In this document: positions 31,763 to 42,348 of the stretch, piece by piece
How the letters are laid out: every line of letters begins with the position of its first letter
Numbering within the stretch: position 1 is the first letter of the stretch
DNA from: Tetranychus cinnabarinus
Taxonomy: Eukaryota; Arthropoda; Arachnida; Trombidiformes; Tetranychidae
Length of the DNA stretch: 64,000 bases
Direction: 5' to 3'
Assembly (NCBI GenBank): GCA_022266195.1
Contig: WHVY01000001.1
Location: forward strand, 13,640,001-13,704,000
Position numbers and translations under genes: made by a program
Notes under the pieces: model-generated
The model's input: only the letters and a program-made list of their open reading frames with translations
Told to the model about the DNA's origin: nothing
Database searches by the model: none

Positions 31763-32194
31763 TTATCCAGAACAACCTCGACAGCCACAGTTATTACATT
31801 GTATCGGTCTATTTTCATCTAATTTTTCTTTTGGTACTCTACATATACAATTAGTTCCGAAATTTGTGTCCTTTACTTGGATACACCTTAAACAACACAG
31901 ATTTTCATATCCAGGTTTCTTCCATTTGGCTATCAAAGCTTTATCAGCCAACTTTTGTTTAACACAAAACTCGAACAGCTCTTTAGAAATGGCTTGTTTT
32001 TTGTAAAATAAATCGAACAAATACCTATTCCTCTGATTATGGATTTTGAAAATAGGCCATAGACTTTCAGTCCGTCTTTTACCTTCATGAGGTTCTCTTT
32101 CGGCTTCCCTCATCTTTGCTTCCAACTCCTCGAATGTTGGTTCAATTAGGTCCCATCCATCAGGTGGAGTGCCTCGAATCCGAATTTTTGGCAT
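31763..32194 (-). CDS. BUD31 / G10 splicing factor
   Basis: Zinc-binding protein of the activated spliceosome. The ATG at 32194 gives 143 residues (human 144) starting MPKIRIRGTPPDGWDLIEPT; the frame remains open upstream but the family starts here. Conserved blocks: KMREAEREPHEGKRRTESLWPIF, YENLCCLRCIQ, DTNFGTNCICRVPK and the Cys-rich end CNNCGCRGCSG, which hold the zinc ligands. One exon. Convergent with mS35; the stop codons are about 100 bp apart. Confidence 0.97.
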   Translation of the reverse strand: MPKIRIRGTPPDGWDLIEPTFEELEAKMREAEREPHEGKRRTESLWPIFKIHNQRNRYLFDLFYKKQAISKELFEFCVKQKLADKALIAKWKKPGYENLCCLRCIQVKDTNFGTNCICRVPKEKLDENRPIQCNNCGCRGCSG

Positions 32195-33019
32195 ATTTAA
32201 GTTAAAATCACAAAACTGAATTGAACAAGATATAAACAATAAACAGTCAAGTGAATGCACTGAAGCTCAAGTTAGCCGAGGAAATTTTGAAATCGGTCAG
32301 GCCATCTATCAGAGTAAAGTCTAACTTCATACAAAGTATTTATTATTTATCGACTGTAGATGGCTGCAGCTTATAATTGAGACTTTTCAGCAACATTTAA
32401 ACCTTTATGTTATTGTTTGAAGTTTAAACCATGCACCAGTTGGTCGTTCATGTCATATGAATTTCATGCCATGAAACTCATGGTTTTAAATCAATGGTTT
32501 GTCTGTTTTTGCTTTAAGATAGTGGTTTTTGTGCCTCTAGTGCCGAATTTTTATTCGGGATATCAGCTGGTCCATTTAAATACATTTAAATACTGTATTC
32601 CTAAACAAAGAGACCAAACATGTTAAAACAAAATCACTAAAATGAATTGAATGAAATTTTCTTAAACTGAAACAATTTCAAATGGATTGTTTACTAATTG
32701 CATTTTATTGTTTTTTCTTCTTTTTCTGTAGTTTGGTTCACGGTATACTATGATTGAACATCATTTTTAAGGACCGAATTTCAACATCAAATGCTCAACT
32801 GAAGCAATTATCAACTTTTAGTCGACTTTAATTTAAATTAACATTCTTTTTCCCATTTTAATCAAATTTTTACTTCCACATAGGGAATATAAATGTCTAG
32901 ATGAGAACGATAACGGTTCTTCATCTTTCAAATAAATCAAAACTAATGTTCTGGGTAATTTTCTTACAGCTAAAACTAATTTTAATGTTCAAACAAACAA
33001 AATATTTGAAAATTGTCAC
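32195..33019. other. Upstream intron of constant region 2 / BUD31 promoter side
   Basis: No coding frame, and no Ig cassette could be found by looking for the WFKDG and GNYTC motifs in any frame. Hence constant region 2 has no private cassettes in this window. Confidence 0.6.
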
Positions 33020-33037
33020 GAAAGCGCCTCTCTCAAG
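33020..33037 (+). promoter_or_regulatory. Docking-like element before constant exon 2
   Basis: GAAAGCGCCTCTCTCAAG, ending about 69 nt upstream of the second constant exon. The 16-mer AAGCGCCTCTCTCAAG is identical to the one before constant exon 1. The base on the 5' side is G rather than A, which makes a nine-base match with GGCGCTTTC selectors (cassettes 9 and 10). Confidence 0.7.
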
Positions 33038-33105
33038 TTAACTACTTTGTTGTTGATTCTCTGTTTCGACATTTTATTAATTCTTTTCTTTTATTTGCTT
33101 TACAG

Positions 33106-34900
33106 TTCCAGCCGAATTTAAGGAAAAAAATACAGCTGTTTCAACCAAAAAAGGTAATTCACTTGAACTGGAATGCTCAGCTGACGGTGACCAGCCAGTT
33201 ACTGTCAAATGGTTTAAAGACTCTACCCCAATTGACAAGGTTGATCCACTTAGATATCAAATAACGGACGCACCAAATAACGATGGAACTAGAAGTATGC
33301 TTACAGTCAACTCAGCTGATGTCAAAGACGATGGTCTTTATCTTTGTTTGGCGGAAAATTCATTCGGAAAAGATGAGCGAAAAATTCGTGTCACCATTAT
33401 TGAACCTCCACCAGCTCCTCTAAACTTTGCCGTTCAACAAGTTTGGTCTCGAACTGTGAGTGTTTCTTGGGCTAAGCCACCTGAGAGTAAAACTTCAATT
33501 CTCAGTTACATCATAAGGTATTGGAAAGTTTCATCTCCTGGTGTCAATGACCGTCTTCACGAAATAAACGTTTCTTCCTCACTAAACCTACATTTGATCA
33601 AAGATCTAGAACCTGGAAGTCAATATGAATCTACTGTTATTGCTGTCAATGAAGTTGGCTCTGGTGCACCTTCACAGAAAATCAGCTTTGTTACTGGAGA
33701 AGAGGAGCCATCTGGAGCACCAATTGATCTTCACGCAATTGCACGAGGGCCAACAACGGCTCGCTTGGCTTGGAGATCACCTCCTAGAAATACTTGGAAT
33801 GGCAAACTGCTTGGTTTTTATGTCGGTTATCGATTGGTTGACGACTACAAAACTCCGCATTCATTTAAAACTGTTTCTATTGCTGAATCAAACTCCTCAC
33901 ATCATGAATACTTTTTGAGATATTTGATGAAGGGTGCTAAATACTCTATCATTTTGAAAGCTTTCAATTCTGCTGGAAGTGGACCTGAAAGTTCAGAAAT
34001 AACCGTTGAAACTTTATCTGGTGACGTTTCCAATCCACCACGATTATTTGTATCTACAGTTACTACTGACTCAATAACTGTAGGTTATTCACTTCCTTCT
34101 GGTTCCAATAAGATCCAAAATCTCGATTTGCATTTCAAAGAAGGTGATGACTCTGATTGGCGTGAGATGGACTTTTTCCTTGAAAATAAAGATGTCGGTG
34201 AATATACTTTAACAGCTCTCAATCCTGATACTATTTACACAATTTATTTGACTGCTTCAAATGAGAATGGAGTCAGTGACCCTTCAAATATTATTAAAAC
34301 CCGAACCGTTCGCTCCCATCGAGACAACTTTGCTATCGGGTCAATTTTTGATGGTTCAAATGGTCAATATGGTGATAGTAGAGCTTTTGTTGGTGTCTTG
34401 TCGATCATTATTGCAGTATCCACCATCATCATTGTCATTGTCATAGCATTTGTCTATGTAAGGAAAGCTCAATTAGAGGCATCAACCAAACCCAACTTTG
34501 AGTTTGCTTTAGCCACTGGAACTCTTCCGCTCAATAAATCAATACCCAATTTCGGCACTGAACGACGATTCACCGATCCAGAAAACACTAAACCCTTGAT
34601 GAATGGTACTATGACTTTGGATCATCATGCTAATCAATATCCAGTCTCATATTCAAACTTGCCAACTGAAAATGTAAGTCACTAAATCTATTAATTTTGA
34701 ATTGCTTTCATATTATATCAAATAAGTTGACTCTATTAACTTTTCAGCTTATCTTCTTATAATTTGAATGATAAATCAGCCATTCCTGTTGATATCTGAT
34801 TTTTATTTATTTAAATTAAATTCTAACTCAATTTTGTTTTTTTTAACAGAGACACTCGAAGATGGTTGATCCTTCTCATATCTATGATTTTCCACGATAA
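33106..34900 (+). CDS. sDscam constant region 2 (Ig3, three FNIII, TM, tail)
   Basis: Paralogue of constant region 1. Exons 33106-34673 and 34850-34900. The acceptor TTTACAG|TTCC is in the same phase, so the product begins VPAEFKEKNTAVSTKKG. It has Ig (LECSADGDQPVTVKWFKDS, YLCLAENSFG), three FNIII repeats (APLNFAVQQVWSRTVSVSW; GAPIDLHAIARGPTTARLAW; VSNPPRLFVSTV), a transmembrane helix (VLSIIIAVSTIIIVIVIAFV) and a short tail. The last exon encodes RHSKMVDPSHIYDFPR, matching the YDYPQ end of region 1. If the last intron is kept, translation stops four codons later (ENVSH), giving a tail without YDFPR. As no cassettes lie between the two constant regions, it must be spliced from the same cassette array, or be used with cassettes outside this window. 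Confidence 0.92.
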
Positions 34901-35709
34901 TTATTATCAACTCTTGCTGATATTCAACTGGCATCTACCATTTATCAATAATTTTTGCTCTATTTCCACATTGTTCTATCAATCATTGCACGTTCATTAT
35001 CTCATTGCTTGAACTTGCTTTTTCACTTAGCATTTTCGATTCCACAAGATACCATAATAGACAAGACTTAGCATTCAATAAGTTAGTTTGTTTCTTACCA
35101 ATATTTGACAATTTTTTATCATAAACCATAACAATTCTTGATCAGAAGCAAGGCTAGTAAGAAAAAAGTCATAATTGAAATAGATTATCAATTGCACTTC
35201 ATAACTCTTCAATAGATTGTGTCAAAAATTGATTCTTCGATCTCATTATCTCAACTGGTCAATTCGTTTTCATTTCCTGGACAATTTATAATACTTAATT
35301 GATATCTTATTACATCCCGCTAGCTCAATTATTAACTCATGATAATCTTTAATCTTTAAACTTTCACTTCGACTATCTTAGACATACAATGCATGTGTGT
35401 TTTCTCATTTAAATAATTTCATTTCAAATTGCTACGAAACAGGCTAAACTTATATTCATTCTGTAATGTCAAAGTGCAGATTATTACATTCTGTACCGAA
35501 AGGAACTAACAGTAAAACTCTTTCATTGTCATTAAACTTTACCCAAAGGTGTGTCTGCTAAACAATTCTAATCAATTAATTGATTAGACACCAAGCTATA
35601 AGCTCGAAATTTTTTAATGGTAATGGAGTAGAAGAAATCTAACTTGTTAACAGCTAACAAGTAATTGTTATAGTTGGTAACTAGTAGTCAGGAATTCAAC
35701 AGTATTACA
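34901..35709. other. Intergenic, nothing recognised
   Basis: AT-rich 3' flank of the sDscam locus and 5' flank of the esterase-like gene. Confidence 0.6.
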
Positions 35710-37404
35710 ATGCTGATTCGCTCAGTGAATTTGATTTCTTTGTGTTTGATTCTTCAAATCACCAGTTCGTTAGCATCAGCTGCACCAGATAAACCTTTAG
35801 CTAAAACACCATGGGGACTAGTTCATGGCAAATACTTGAAAGTAAATGAGTCTCATCAAGTTGCTTGTTTTTTAGGACTACCATACACCTTGCCACCAGT
35901 GGGTCCACTACGTTTTACACGAACGTATCCAGTTGCCCATCATCATCATGATCATCACAAAGCCACAATTATCAAAGCTGATTCCTTTAAACCTGCTTGT
36001 ATACAATCACCGTTTTTTTACCAAGCTCATGCTGGAAATGTTACTCTCAGTGAAAACTGTCTGTACTTGAACATCTTCACTCCTGTCCGTGGAAACGAGT
36101 TGAATGTTACCAAATTGCATCCAGTTTTTGTTTATGTCCATGGATCTGCTTTTGCTTTCGGTGGTCCAGCAGGAATTCATAATCAAGCTCAATATTTATC
36201 GGCCTTTGGAGATATCATGGTTGTCACAATGGCTCATCGATTAGGTTTTCTTGGTAGACCTTATGATGGACCAGTTGAAGATGATGAACAAAATTATCCT
36301 CATCATCTACCTGGTAACCAAGATCTTCACGACGTCATCCAATCACTCAAATGGGTTCACAATAATATCCGTTATTTTGGCGGTGATCCAGATCGCGTAA
36401 CTTTAGGTGGTCTATCAGCAGGTTCAATCGTTTCTACATCATTATTTGTATCGCCTATTGTTCCTGATGGACTTTTCAATAAAGTTGTTGCTATGTCTGG
36501 CTTACCAATATCTCCACCAACTACATTAAACCCTAAAAGAGCTAAGAGCATCACTAAAGAGATTTCATCAGTGGTTAAATGTTCCTTTAGAAACACTGAC
36601 ACCAAAGATCATCCTCTTAGTTGGAATGAAATTCACTGTCTCAAAAGAGTTGATCCGTTTGATCTGGTTAAGGCTTCAGCATCCATTTCCTTTTCTCCGA
36701 TGTATGGTGATGACATTTTGCCTCAGCAGCCCCAAGAATTGATTAAATCACCCATCTTTAAAAAAAATAGATATTCCCTTCTCATTGGAACTGAACAAAA
36801 CGAAGACGTTGTTTCCCATTCTTCTCCGACGACAGTTCATGATGCGATCACTGACCTATCAAATTTATTTCAGGACAGATTTGGTGTTGAAAAAATGGAT
36901 AATTTTACTTCAATTATTCAATCTTATTTTAACGAGTTACAAGAAGATCAACTGGCAAACCAGACAGCAGTTGAATCGATTTTCCATGCGATCATCTCTG
37001 ATTTTACGTTCATCTGTCCTTCTCTTTTAATGGGTAAAATATTCAGTCTCAACAATCAAGTTTACTTTTATCGCAATGAAGTGGTTCTCGATGCTGACAA
37101 GGACAGACGTCCGTTTGGAACCCTTCACGCCGATGATTCTGCTTTGTTCATTGGTTATCCTTTTACAACTCCTGATCTTTACAGTGATTCTGATCGCGCA
37201 ATCAGCTTACAGATGATGAAATTACTCGGTACATTTGTTAAAGATGGTTATGCTCCTTGGCCTGCTGTCCGTAACCAAGATGGCAAAACCACTCCATACG
37301 TTTGGAAGATAACCAAAGAGTTGGACTATCAAAATTTCGAAGTCGATCCATATAACAATCGGTGCAGTGAATGGGCTCAAATATACCAAATTGATGATCT
37401 TTGA
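35710..37404 (+). CDS. Carboxyl/cholinesterase family protein, secreted
   Basis: Alpha/beta-hydrolase of the CCE family, 564 residues from the ATG at 35710, which starts a clear signal peptide (MLIRSVNLISLCLILQITSS). Family marks: TPWGLVHGKY, FLGLPYTLPPVGPLRF, SENCLYLNIFTPV, QDLHDVIQSLKWVHNNI.YFGGDP. The catalytic triad residues are present: Ser236 in GGLSAGS, Glu365 in QNEDVVS, His473 in LHADDSA. Two sites are unusual: the nucleophile elbow reads GLSAG, not GESAG, and the oxyanion region reads HGSAFAFG, not HGGGF.FG. No membrane anchor at the C-terminus. Spider mites have many CCEs linked to detoxification; whether this one is an active esterase is uncertain. One exon. Confidence 0.9.
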   Translation: MLIRSVNLISLCLILQITSSLASAAPDKPLAKTPWGLVHGKYLKVNESHQVACFLGLPYTLPPVGPLRFTRTYPVAHHHHDHHKATIIKADSFKPACIQSPFFYQAHAGNVTLSENCLYLNIFTPVRGNELNVTKLHPVFVYVHGSAFAFGGPAGIHNQAQYLSAFGDIMVVTMAHRLGFLGRPYDGPVEDDEQNYPHHLPGNQDLHDVIQSLKWVHNNIRYFGGDPDRVTLGGLSAGSIVSTSLFVSPIVPDGLFNKVVAMSGLPISPPTTLNPKRAKSITKEISSVVKCSFRNTDTKDHPLSWNEIHCLKRVDPFDLVKASASISFSPMYGDDILPQQPQELIKSPIFKKNRYSLLIGTEQNEDVVSHSSPTTVHDAITDLSNLFQDRFGVEKMDNFTSIIQSYFNELQEDQLANQTAVESIFHAIISDFTFICPSLLMGKIFSLNNQVYFYRNEVVLDADKDRRPFGTLHADDSALFIGYPFTTPDLYSDSDRAISLQMMKLLGTFVKDGYAPWPAVRNQDGKTTPYVWKITKELDYQNFEVDPYNNRCSEWAQIYQIDDL

Positions 37405-37750
37405 TTTTATGATTCATACCTAGCAGTGGCAAAATCTCATTTCGACTTTTGAAGTTGAAAAATACCCAATCATTAATGACGGTGTAATATTTATCAATCA
37501 TATTCATACTTTATCTGTAACACCAATTTAATCATAACCGATAATTGCAGGAAAAGTAGAGTAAACAGTAAAAAATGATCAGTTTGTTCTTATTTGTTTC
37601 ATGTTCATGTTTGTTCAGTTTTAATCACATTCAGATTTTTGTGCAGATTCTAGTTGTGACTGATAAAAGTGTTATTAGGTACTGTATTTGACAGAAAATC
37701 ATCATTTTTCACCAAGAACAATCGTTTCCTTAAATTGATAAGATAAATTT

Positions 37751-39356
37751 TTATCCAGATTCCAATCTAACAGATTTAGTATCATTCCCAGCATAGTTTT
37801 CATGTACTGACATATACTCTGTAAAATACTCTGAAATATCCAGTTTCCAAAAATTTTTCACATAATATTTTGTAAGGCTCCAGCCAGAAGTAACATCAAA
37901 CTGGCATTTTCTAGAAGAAACTAATTGACGAAAAAATATTATTGAATCAATAAGATCAGTCTATCATACTTACGGTGGCAAACTGGTAATAAGTCAATGG
38001 AAACATAGTACCGATATAAATGCCAATAACTGGACCACCAATCCTTTCAAGTATACCAAGTATCTTAAAATTGAAACAATTAACAATTGTTTGACAAAGA
38101 ATGAATCGAAAGTAGAAACAAAATTACCTTGTAATTGATTATAGTTTCGTTTAACATAACGTTCGGTAGTTTTTCAATCATCTCATGATAATAAGAATAT
38201 GTTTGGTGAGTCTTGAAAGAAAGATAAAAATATTAGCATAAAAATAAATTCACAACGCTTGGTAATCAGAGATTATTGTGACCTGACTGTCTATCGGTAA
38301 ACATACCTTGATATGAATTGTCGATGAAAGGTATACAATAATAATAACAATACCAGAAGCTTCAATGCCAAAACCGAAAACAAGAACGTTATTGAATAGA
38401 TTATCCTTTGGCATGATTAAAGCTATGTACAGTAAAAGGTCAGCAGCGAAAGCAGCATAATTGTAACCAAAGAGAAACAGATTACTCAATTGATTATTCA
38501 TTTTATCGATCGAGTTGAATAACGAGCTTTGCTCATTAATCACTGAATTAATCAAATGAACTGGTATTATTGGTAGTCGGATTAACCCTTCAGTTACCCG
38601 AGTAATATGATCCAAACGCAAAATGGTATAAACTATAAGAACGTAAACATGAATAGACATCCAGATTGCAGTGGCGATGGCGAAAATAGCAGCAACAAAA
38701 GTAGCTCCAGTCCAACCAATAATGAAGATCAGCCTGACTGTTGATGAATAAGTTACCGGGTTGCTGACAACGGCAAAAGTAAATATTGAGGCCAATGATA
38801 TGATTGTCAATGGAGTGAAAAAGGTGAAAATCTTGCGACTTATGTAAAGCCTCGATCTCAATATTTTTAAATCCGATTGAGAGATATGAAGCATATCGGT
38901 TCTGAAACCATTTTTTTTAATGCTGGCGAAATAATTCATCCAATGCAAGTTTTCAAATTGTTCACTCCAGAAGATGAAGCTTCTCATACCACCTAACAGG
39001 ATTGATGCAACACCAAAAACAGCATTCATGTAGAATCGAGTTGAAGTGCCATAAAATATATCACCCAAATAAAAGGATAGATTTTGATTGTCGGTCAGGC
39101 AAAGTATAATGAGTCGACTAATCAAGAACCAATTGATTGCTTCAATGGCTATCGAAGTAATTAGATAACCGGGATGATATTGGATCGATTGGTTGTAACC
39201 ACCAAGACAAATTAACCAGGTTTTACCAGATTTTTCAAGAAAATCTAAATGCTCTAAACCATCTTTTGGATCAACAATATCACCAAATATTTTATTGAAT
39301 CGTGACAATGCTCTGGCTTTGGTGACTAATTCGGGAAATTTTTTCACTCGCTGCAT
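37751..39356 (-). CDS. Gustatory receptor of the mite-expanded type
   Basis: Seven-transmembrane ligand-gated channel of the insect-type gustatory receptor family. Exons on the minus strand: 38307-39356, 38128-38211, 37974-38063, 37751-37900, all phase 0, giving 457 residues. The start is MQRVKKFPELVTKARALS. Several hydrophobic spans are visible (for example PGYLITSIAIEAINWFLISR, FFTPLTIISLASIFTFAVV, ATFVAAIFAIATAIWMSIHV, NYAAFAADLLLYIALIM). The three short 3' exons and the last-span region (GPVIGIYIGTMFPLTYYQFAT then FDVTSGWSLTKYYVKNF) follow the family's usual gene structure. The final acceptor (GCCAG|TTTGAT) was chosen because the upstream AG puts a stop in frame. Ligand unknown. Confidence 0.82.
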
Positions 39357-40273
39357 CACAATTGGTTACAAGAGACGATCACTTTAATTGTTTCAAATCA
39401 ACTCGGAACCAACACGATTTCAATTGTTAACATTGAGTCTAATTTACACTAAATTCATAATACTTGGCCAAACTGTTTTTTTATCATTTATTTGTTGGTT
39501 TTTCGTCGGTTTTTGTTATTGAAAATAAATTTGAACTTATTGTTTCAACTGCCAGACATTTTCTCAAAATTTTGTTTATTAATCAATCATTAAAGCGAGA
39601 GCATGATTAACTCAATCATGCAACCTTATTGCAAAATTAAAAAATTATCCTTTCTATTTAGTTTTGTGCATTAACTCTTCTCTCATTGCTATTGATTTTA
39701 TCGGATTCAACTTGAACAATGGGATTGAAATATTTTATTGAATACCAAGAAGTTCAAGAGCAGAACAAATTAATGGATCAAAGTTGATTAACTAGATCTA
39801 TAATTATTGGATGTTGAACAAGTTCAGGTCTACTACTTTATTATTGATATTAATAGGTAAGAGTAAGGTTTTTACAGACTAAAAAGGAGCTTAAAAATCA
39901 CCTGCGAAGCTCAAATATTTATTAGAGTATTATTATTGTTTTAGTAACCAATGAATTGAAAACTTTCCAAATTTTTGTTTTCCTGTTCTGAGGAAAAGTG
40001 CTCCTAAATTGAGCAAATGCATTCGAAAGCATCTTCTGGCATTATACACGCGGAAAGGGCAGTAAAATATTCAAAGAATTGAAAATAATCTGAAAATATC
40101 AAAGGTTGATATTTAAACAAGTCAACTGGAGTAACACAACTGATTGCTTTAATAAATAAGACAATGAGTATAAAAGGAAACCATTTCTAATGAACAGTAT
40201 CAGTTTCAGTTCAAATTACACCAAGTTATTCAAACATATTTATCAGTGTTCTAGTTAATCATAAAAAGATAAA
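39357..40273. other. Shared promoter region, source of a segmental duplication
   Basis: Lies between the divergent receptor and secreted-peptide genes. The stretch 39397-40273 reappears in diverged form at about 48057-48710 (for example GGAACCAACACGATTT and TTTCAACTGCCAGACAT). No gene within it. Confidence 0.7.
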
Positions 40274-40600
40274 ATGCAGTTCTTCAAAATCTCTCTTCTT
40301 GTTATTTTCATTACTTTTGTAGCTGTTTTCAGTTTCGTTACAGCGGCACAAATTGGAATGGGGGACATTGGCAAGGGAATGGAAACCATTGATGGAATGG
40401 TACAAGGAAATGATACCAAAAGTATTGTATTCTTTACGTATGTCATGAAAACATAACTGATTTTACTTTCCATAATTTTTTCCGTGTTTAATTTAGCTAC
40501 AAAAAGACCAGAAAAGTCAAGCAATCCAATAATTGATAAAGACAACATTAATTCGGCATCCGAAGCTGAAGGTGATCAGTTGCTACCTATGGATATTTGA
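40274..40600 (+). CDS. Small secreted peptide, copy 1
   Basis: Unknown function. Exons 40274-40421 and 40497-40600 join in frame to 83 residues. The first 24 residues form a strong signal peptide (MQFFKISLLVIFITFVAVFS), followed by a mature part with AQIGMGDIGKGMETIDGM and an acidic end (SEAEGDQLLPMDI) with no Cys. A possible KR dibasic site (TTKRPEKS) suggests processing, as in neuropeptides or salivary peptides. The splice is inferred from the paralogue; without it the frame stops after 60 residues. The signal peptide is identical to copy 2 at 48711 while the mature part differs. Confidence 0.6.
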
Positions 40601-40910
40601 GCTTATTACCTTGATAGCGCCTAAGTTACGGGTCTGGGAGATTGTTGGATAAAAGAATGAAAAATTGAACTGAACTATTCGCTATCAAGTAAATCTTCTG
40701 CTGCTACTGAGCTTTAAAACTTCCGAATTAAAATCATTTTCCTAATTTGATCAATAGAATTCATTTCAAAATCTTTCGAGTTTTCAGGTTTAACATATCG
40801 TGTTACTTGGCCTTTTTAATATATTTCTGCCCGGATGAACATAAATTTCTTTGCTCGCAAAAAATTGCATCAAAACAGCATCAATGCGAATAAATGCGAA
40901 TATTCCCTCC

Positions 40911-42038
40911 TCACGGAATTTCATTCCAGCTCTGCAATTAGATGAGAAAGTTGAGTTGCATTTTTGATTTCCTTCATCATTAGAAACTTACCTCATTCGC
41001 TCCTCTCTAGCAATTTCAAAGTCTTTTTTGAGATTTAATGGCCAATTTTCCAACCTAAAATATTATGCAGATTAAAACATATTCATTTGAAAAATTTGCT
41101 TGTTTTAACTCACTTTTGCCGCTTTCGTTTCTCTTCTTCGTATTCTCTTCTCTTTCGCGAGATGAATATTCGAGCCAGCCTAGAATCAAAATTGCAAAAT
41201 TATTAATTTCAATCAATTTATTTGCAGTTTGAGATACTTACGTTTCTTCAGGCTGATAATTAGTGATGATATCAATTGACTGAATACTTTTTACAATTAG
41301 CGCTTCTCTTTGTCTTAATCGCATTGCTTTTTTCTGATTCTGCAAAAGAAAAAAATGAAAACTAAAAAATTAGAAAACATTGCGTCTACTTACCGCGTTA
41401 AAACTTTTTTGTAACAGAATATCATATTCAGGTAAATCGGTGAGAAAATGATAAACAATCATGCCGGCGGTATTACAAATGAATGTTCCACAGCTATGGT
41501 CGTCATGTTGTTGTGGAATGTTGCGATGATTCAGGTATTTGAACTCTACGTCCGGATAGCATCTGCTTATATGGTTTTGTAATTTTGTAAAATTTTTGGA
41601 TCTGACAGTTTCGTTCCGATTGTCGAGATCAACTAAAACCCAGTGGCCATCAGAACAACATTAGTTCGTGATCAGCGATTGGTGATGGCCAGTTTATCTC
41701 TTTCAACTGTTCTTCGCTCTGAAAATCACTTTCCTCATCATTGGCAACCTCACCTCGACCCTTTCCTCGACCCTTTCCTCGACCCTTTCCTCGACCCTTT
41801 CCTCGACCCTTTCCTCGACCCTTTCCTCGACCTTTTTCTTTGACTTTTGACTTCACTTCCTTCGGGGTAAAACGAGTATAAAAAAAGCATTAACACAAAA
41901 TATTTTTCTATCGGTTAACTTTTGAAGCAGACGAAACCATGGATTAATAATCTCGTCTGTATACCAATTAAAGGCTGTTGTCAGGAGTTTTGTAGTATCT
42001 GCTGTTGTTGTAAATTCGTCGATTTTGATTAAAGCCAT
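40911..42038 (-). pseudogene. Ulp1-type (C48) cysteine protease, frameshifted
   Basis: Fragments of a SUMO/NEDD8-protease-like fold are spread over three frames. They read, in order: WYTDEIINPWFRLLQ..KIFCVNAFF (Ulp1 N-terminal motif), a (GRGK)n low-complexity insert from a 12-bp tandem repeat (41755-41840), then HWVLVDLDN with the catalytic His and Asp and PQQHDDHSCGTFICN with the Gln and Cys. Further exons (41244-41340, about 41114-41180, about 40980-41050) add a basic coiled-coil tail ending SWNEIP. One break is a lost T in a run near 41889; another lies near 41645. Both could instead be assembly errors, but together they suggest a decayed gene, possibly from a transposon. Confidence 0.65.
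41755..41840. repeat. 12-bp tandem repeat
   Basis: About seven units of CCTCGACCCTTT on the plus strand. On the minus strand it encodes repeating Gly-Arg-Gly-Lys in the protease remnant. Confidence 0.9.
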
Positions 42039-42348
42039 AACTATTGAATTAATCACTTTTAGGAAGATTGACTAAAGTCACTAAAACACATGATAACAAC
42101 AATTAAGCATGCAGTCTCACTTCTGACTCATGTTAGAGATTGCTAGGTGGTAACGATATATCGAACAAAACATTTATTTATTTTGTACTTGTAAAAACAT
42201 TACGCGTGAATCACCTGTTCTTGAATTCAACCAGAAATCTCCACTGGCACCATTACTGGCCGACATAGAAATAAATGTCACAGATACCATTGATATTTCA
42301 ACTTTCCTTGAGCACGTTGTTGAAAAATTTCCAGACCAGCAACCAAGT

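Noticed and set aside
7050..33037. Motifs as CTCF-like chromatin anchors in convergent orientation, as in protocadherin clusters
   Set aside because: The orientation pattern is similar, but the motif does not resemble a CTCF site and its close tie to splice donors argues for RNA pairing. Not fully excluded.
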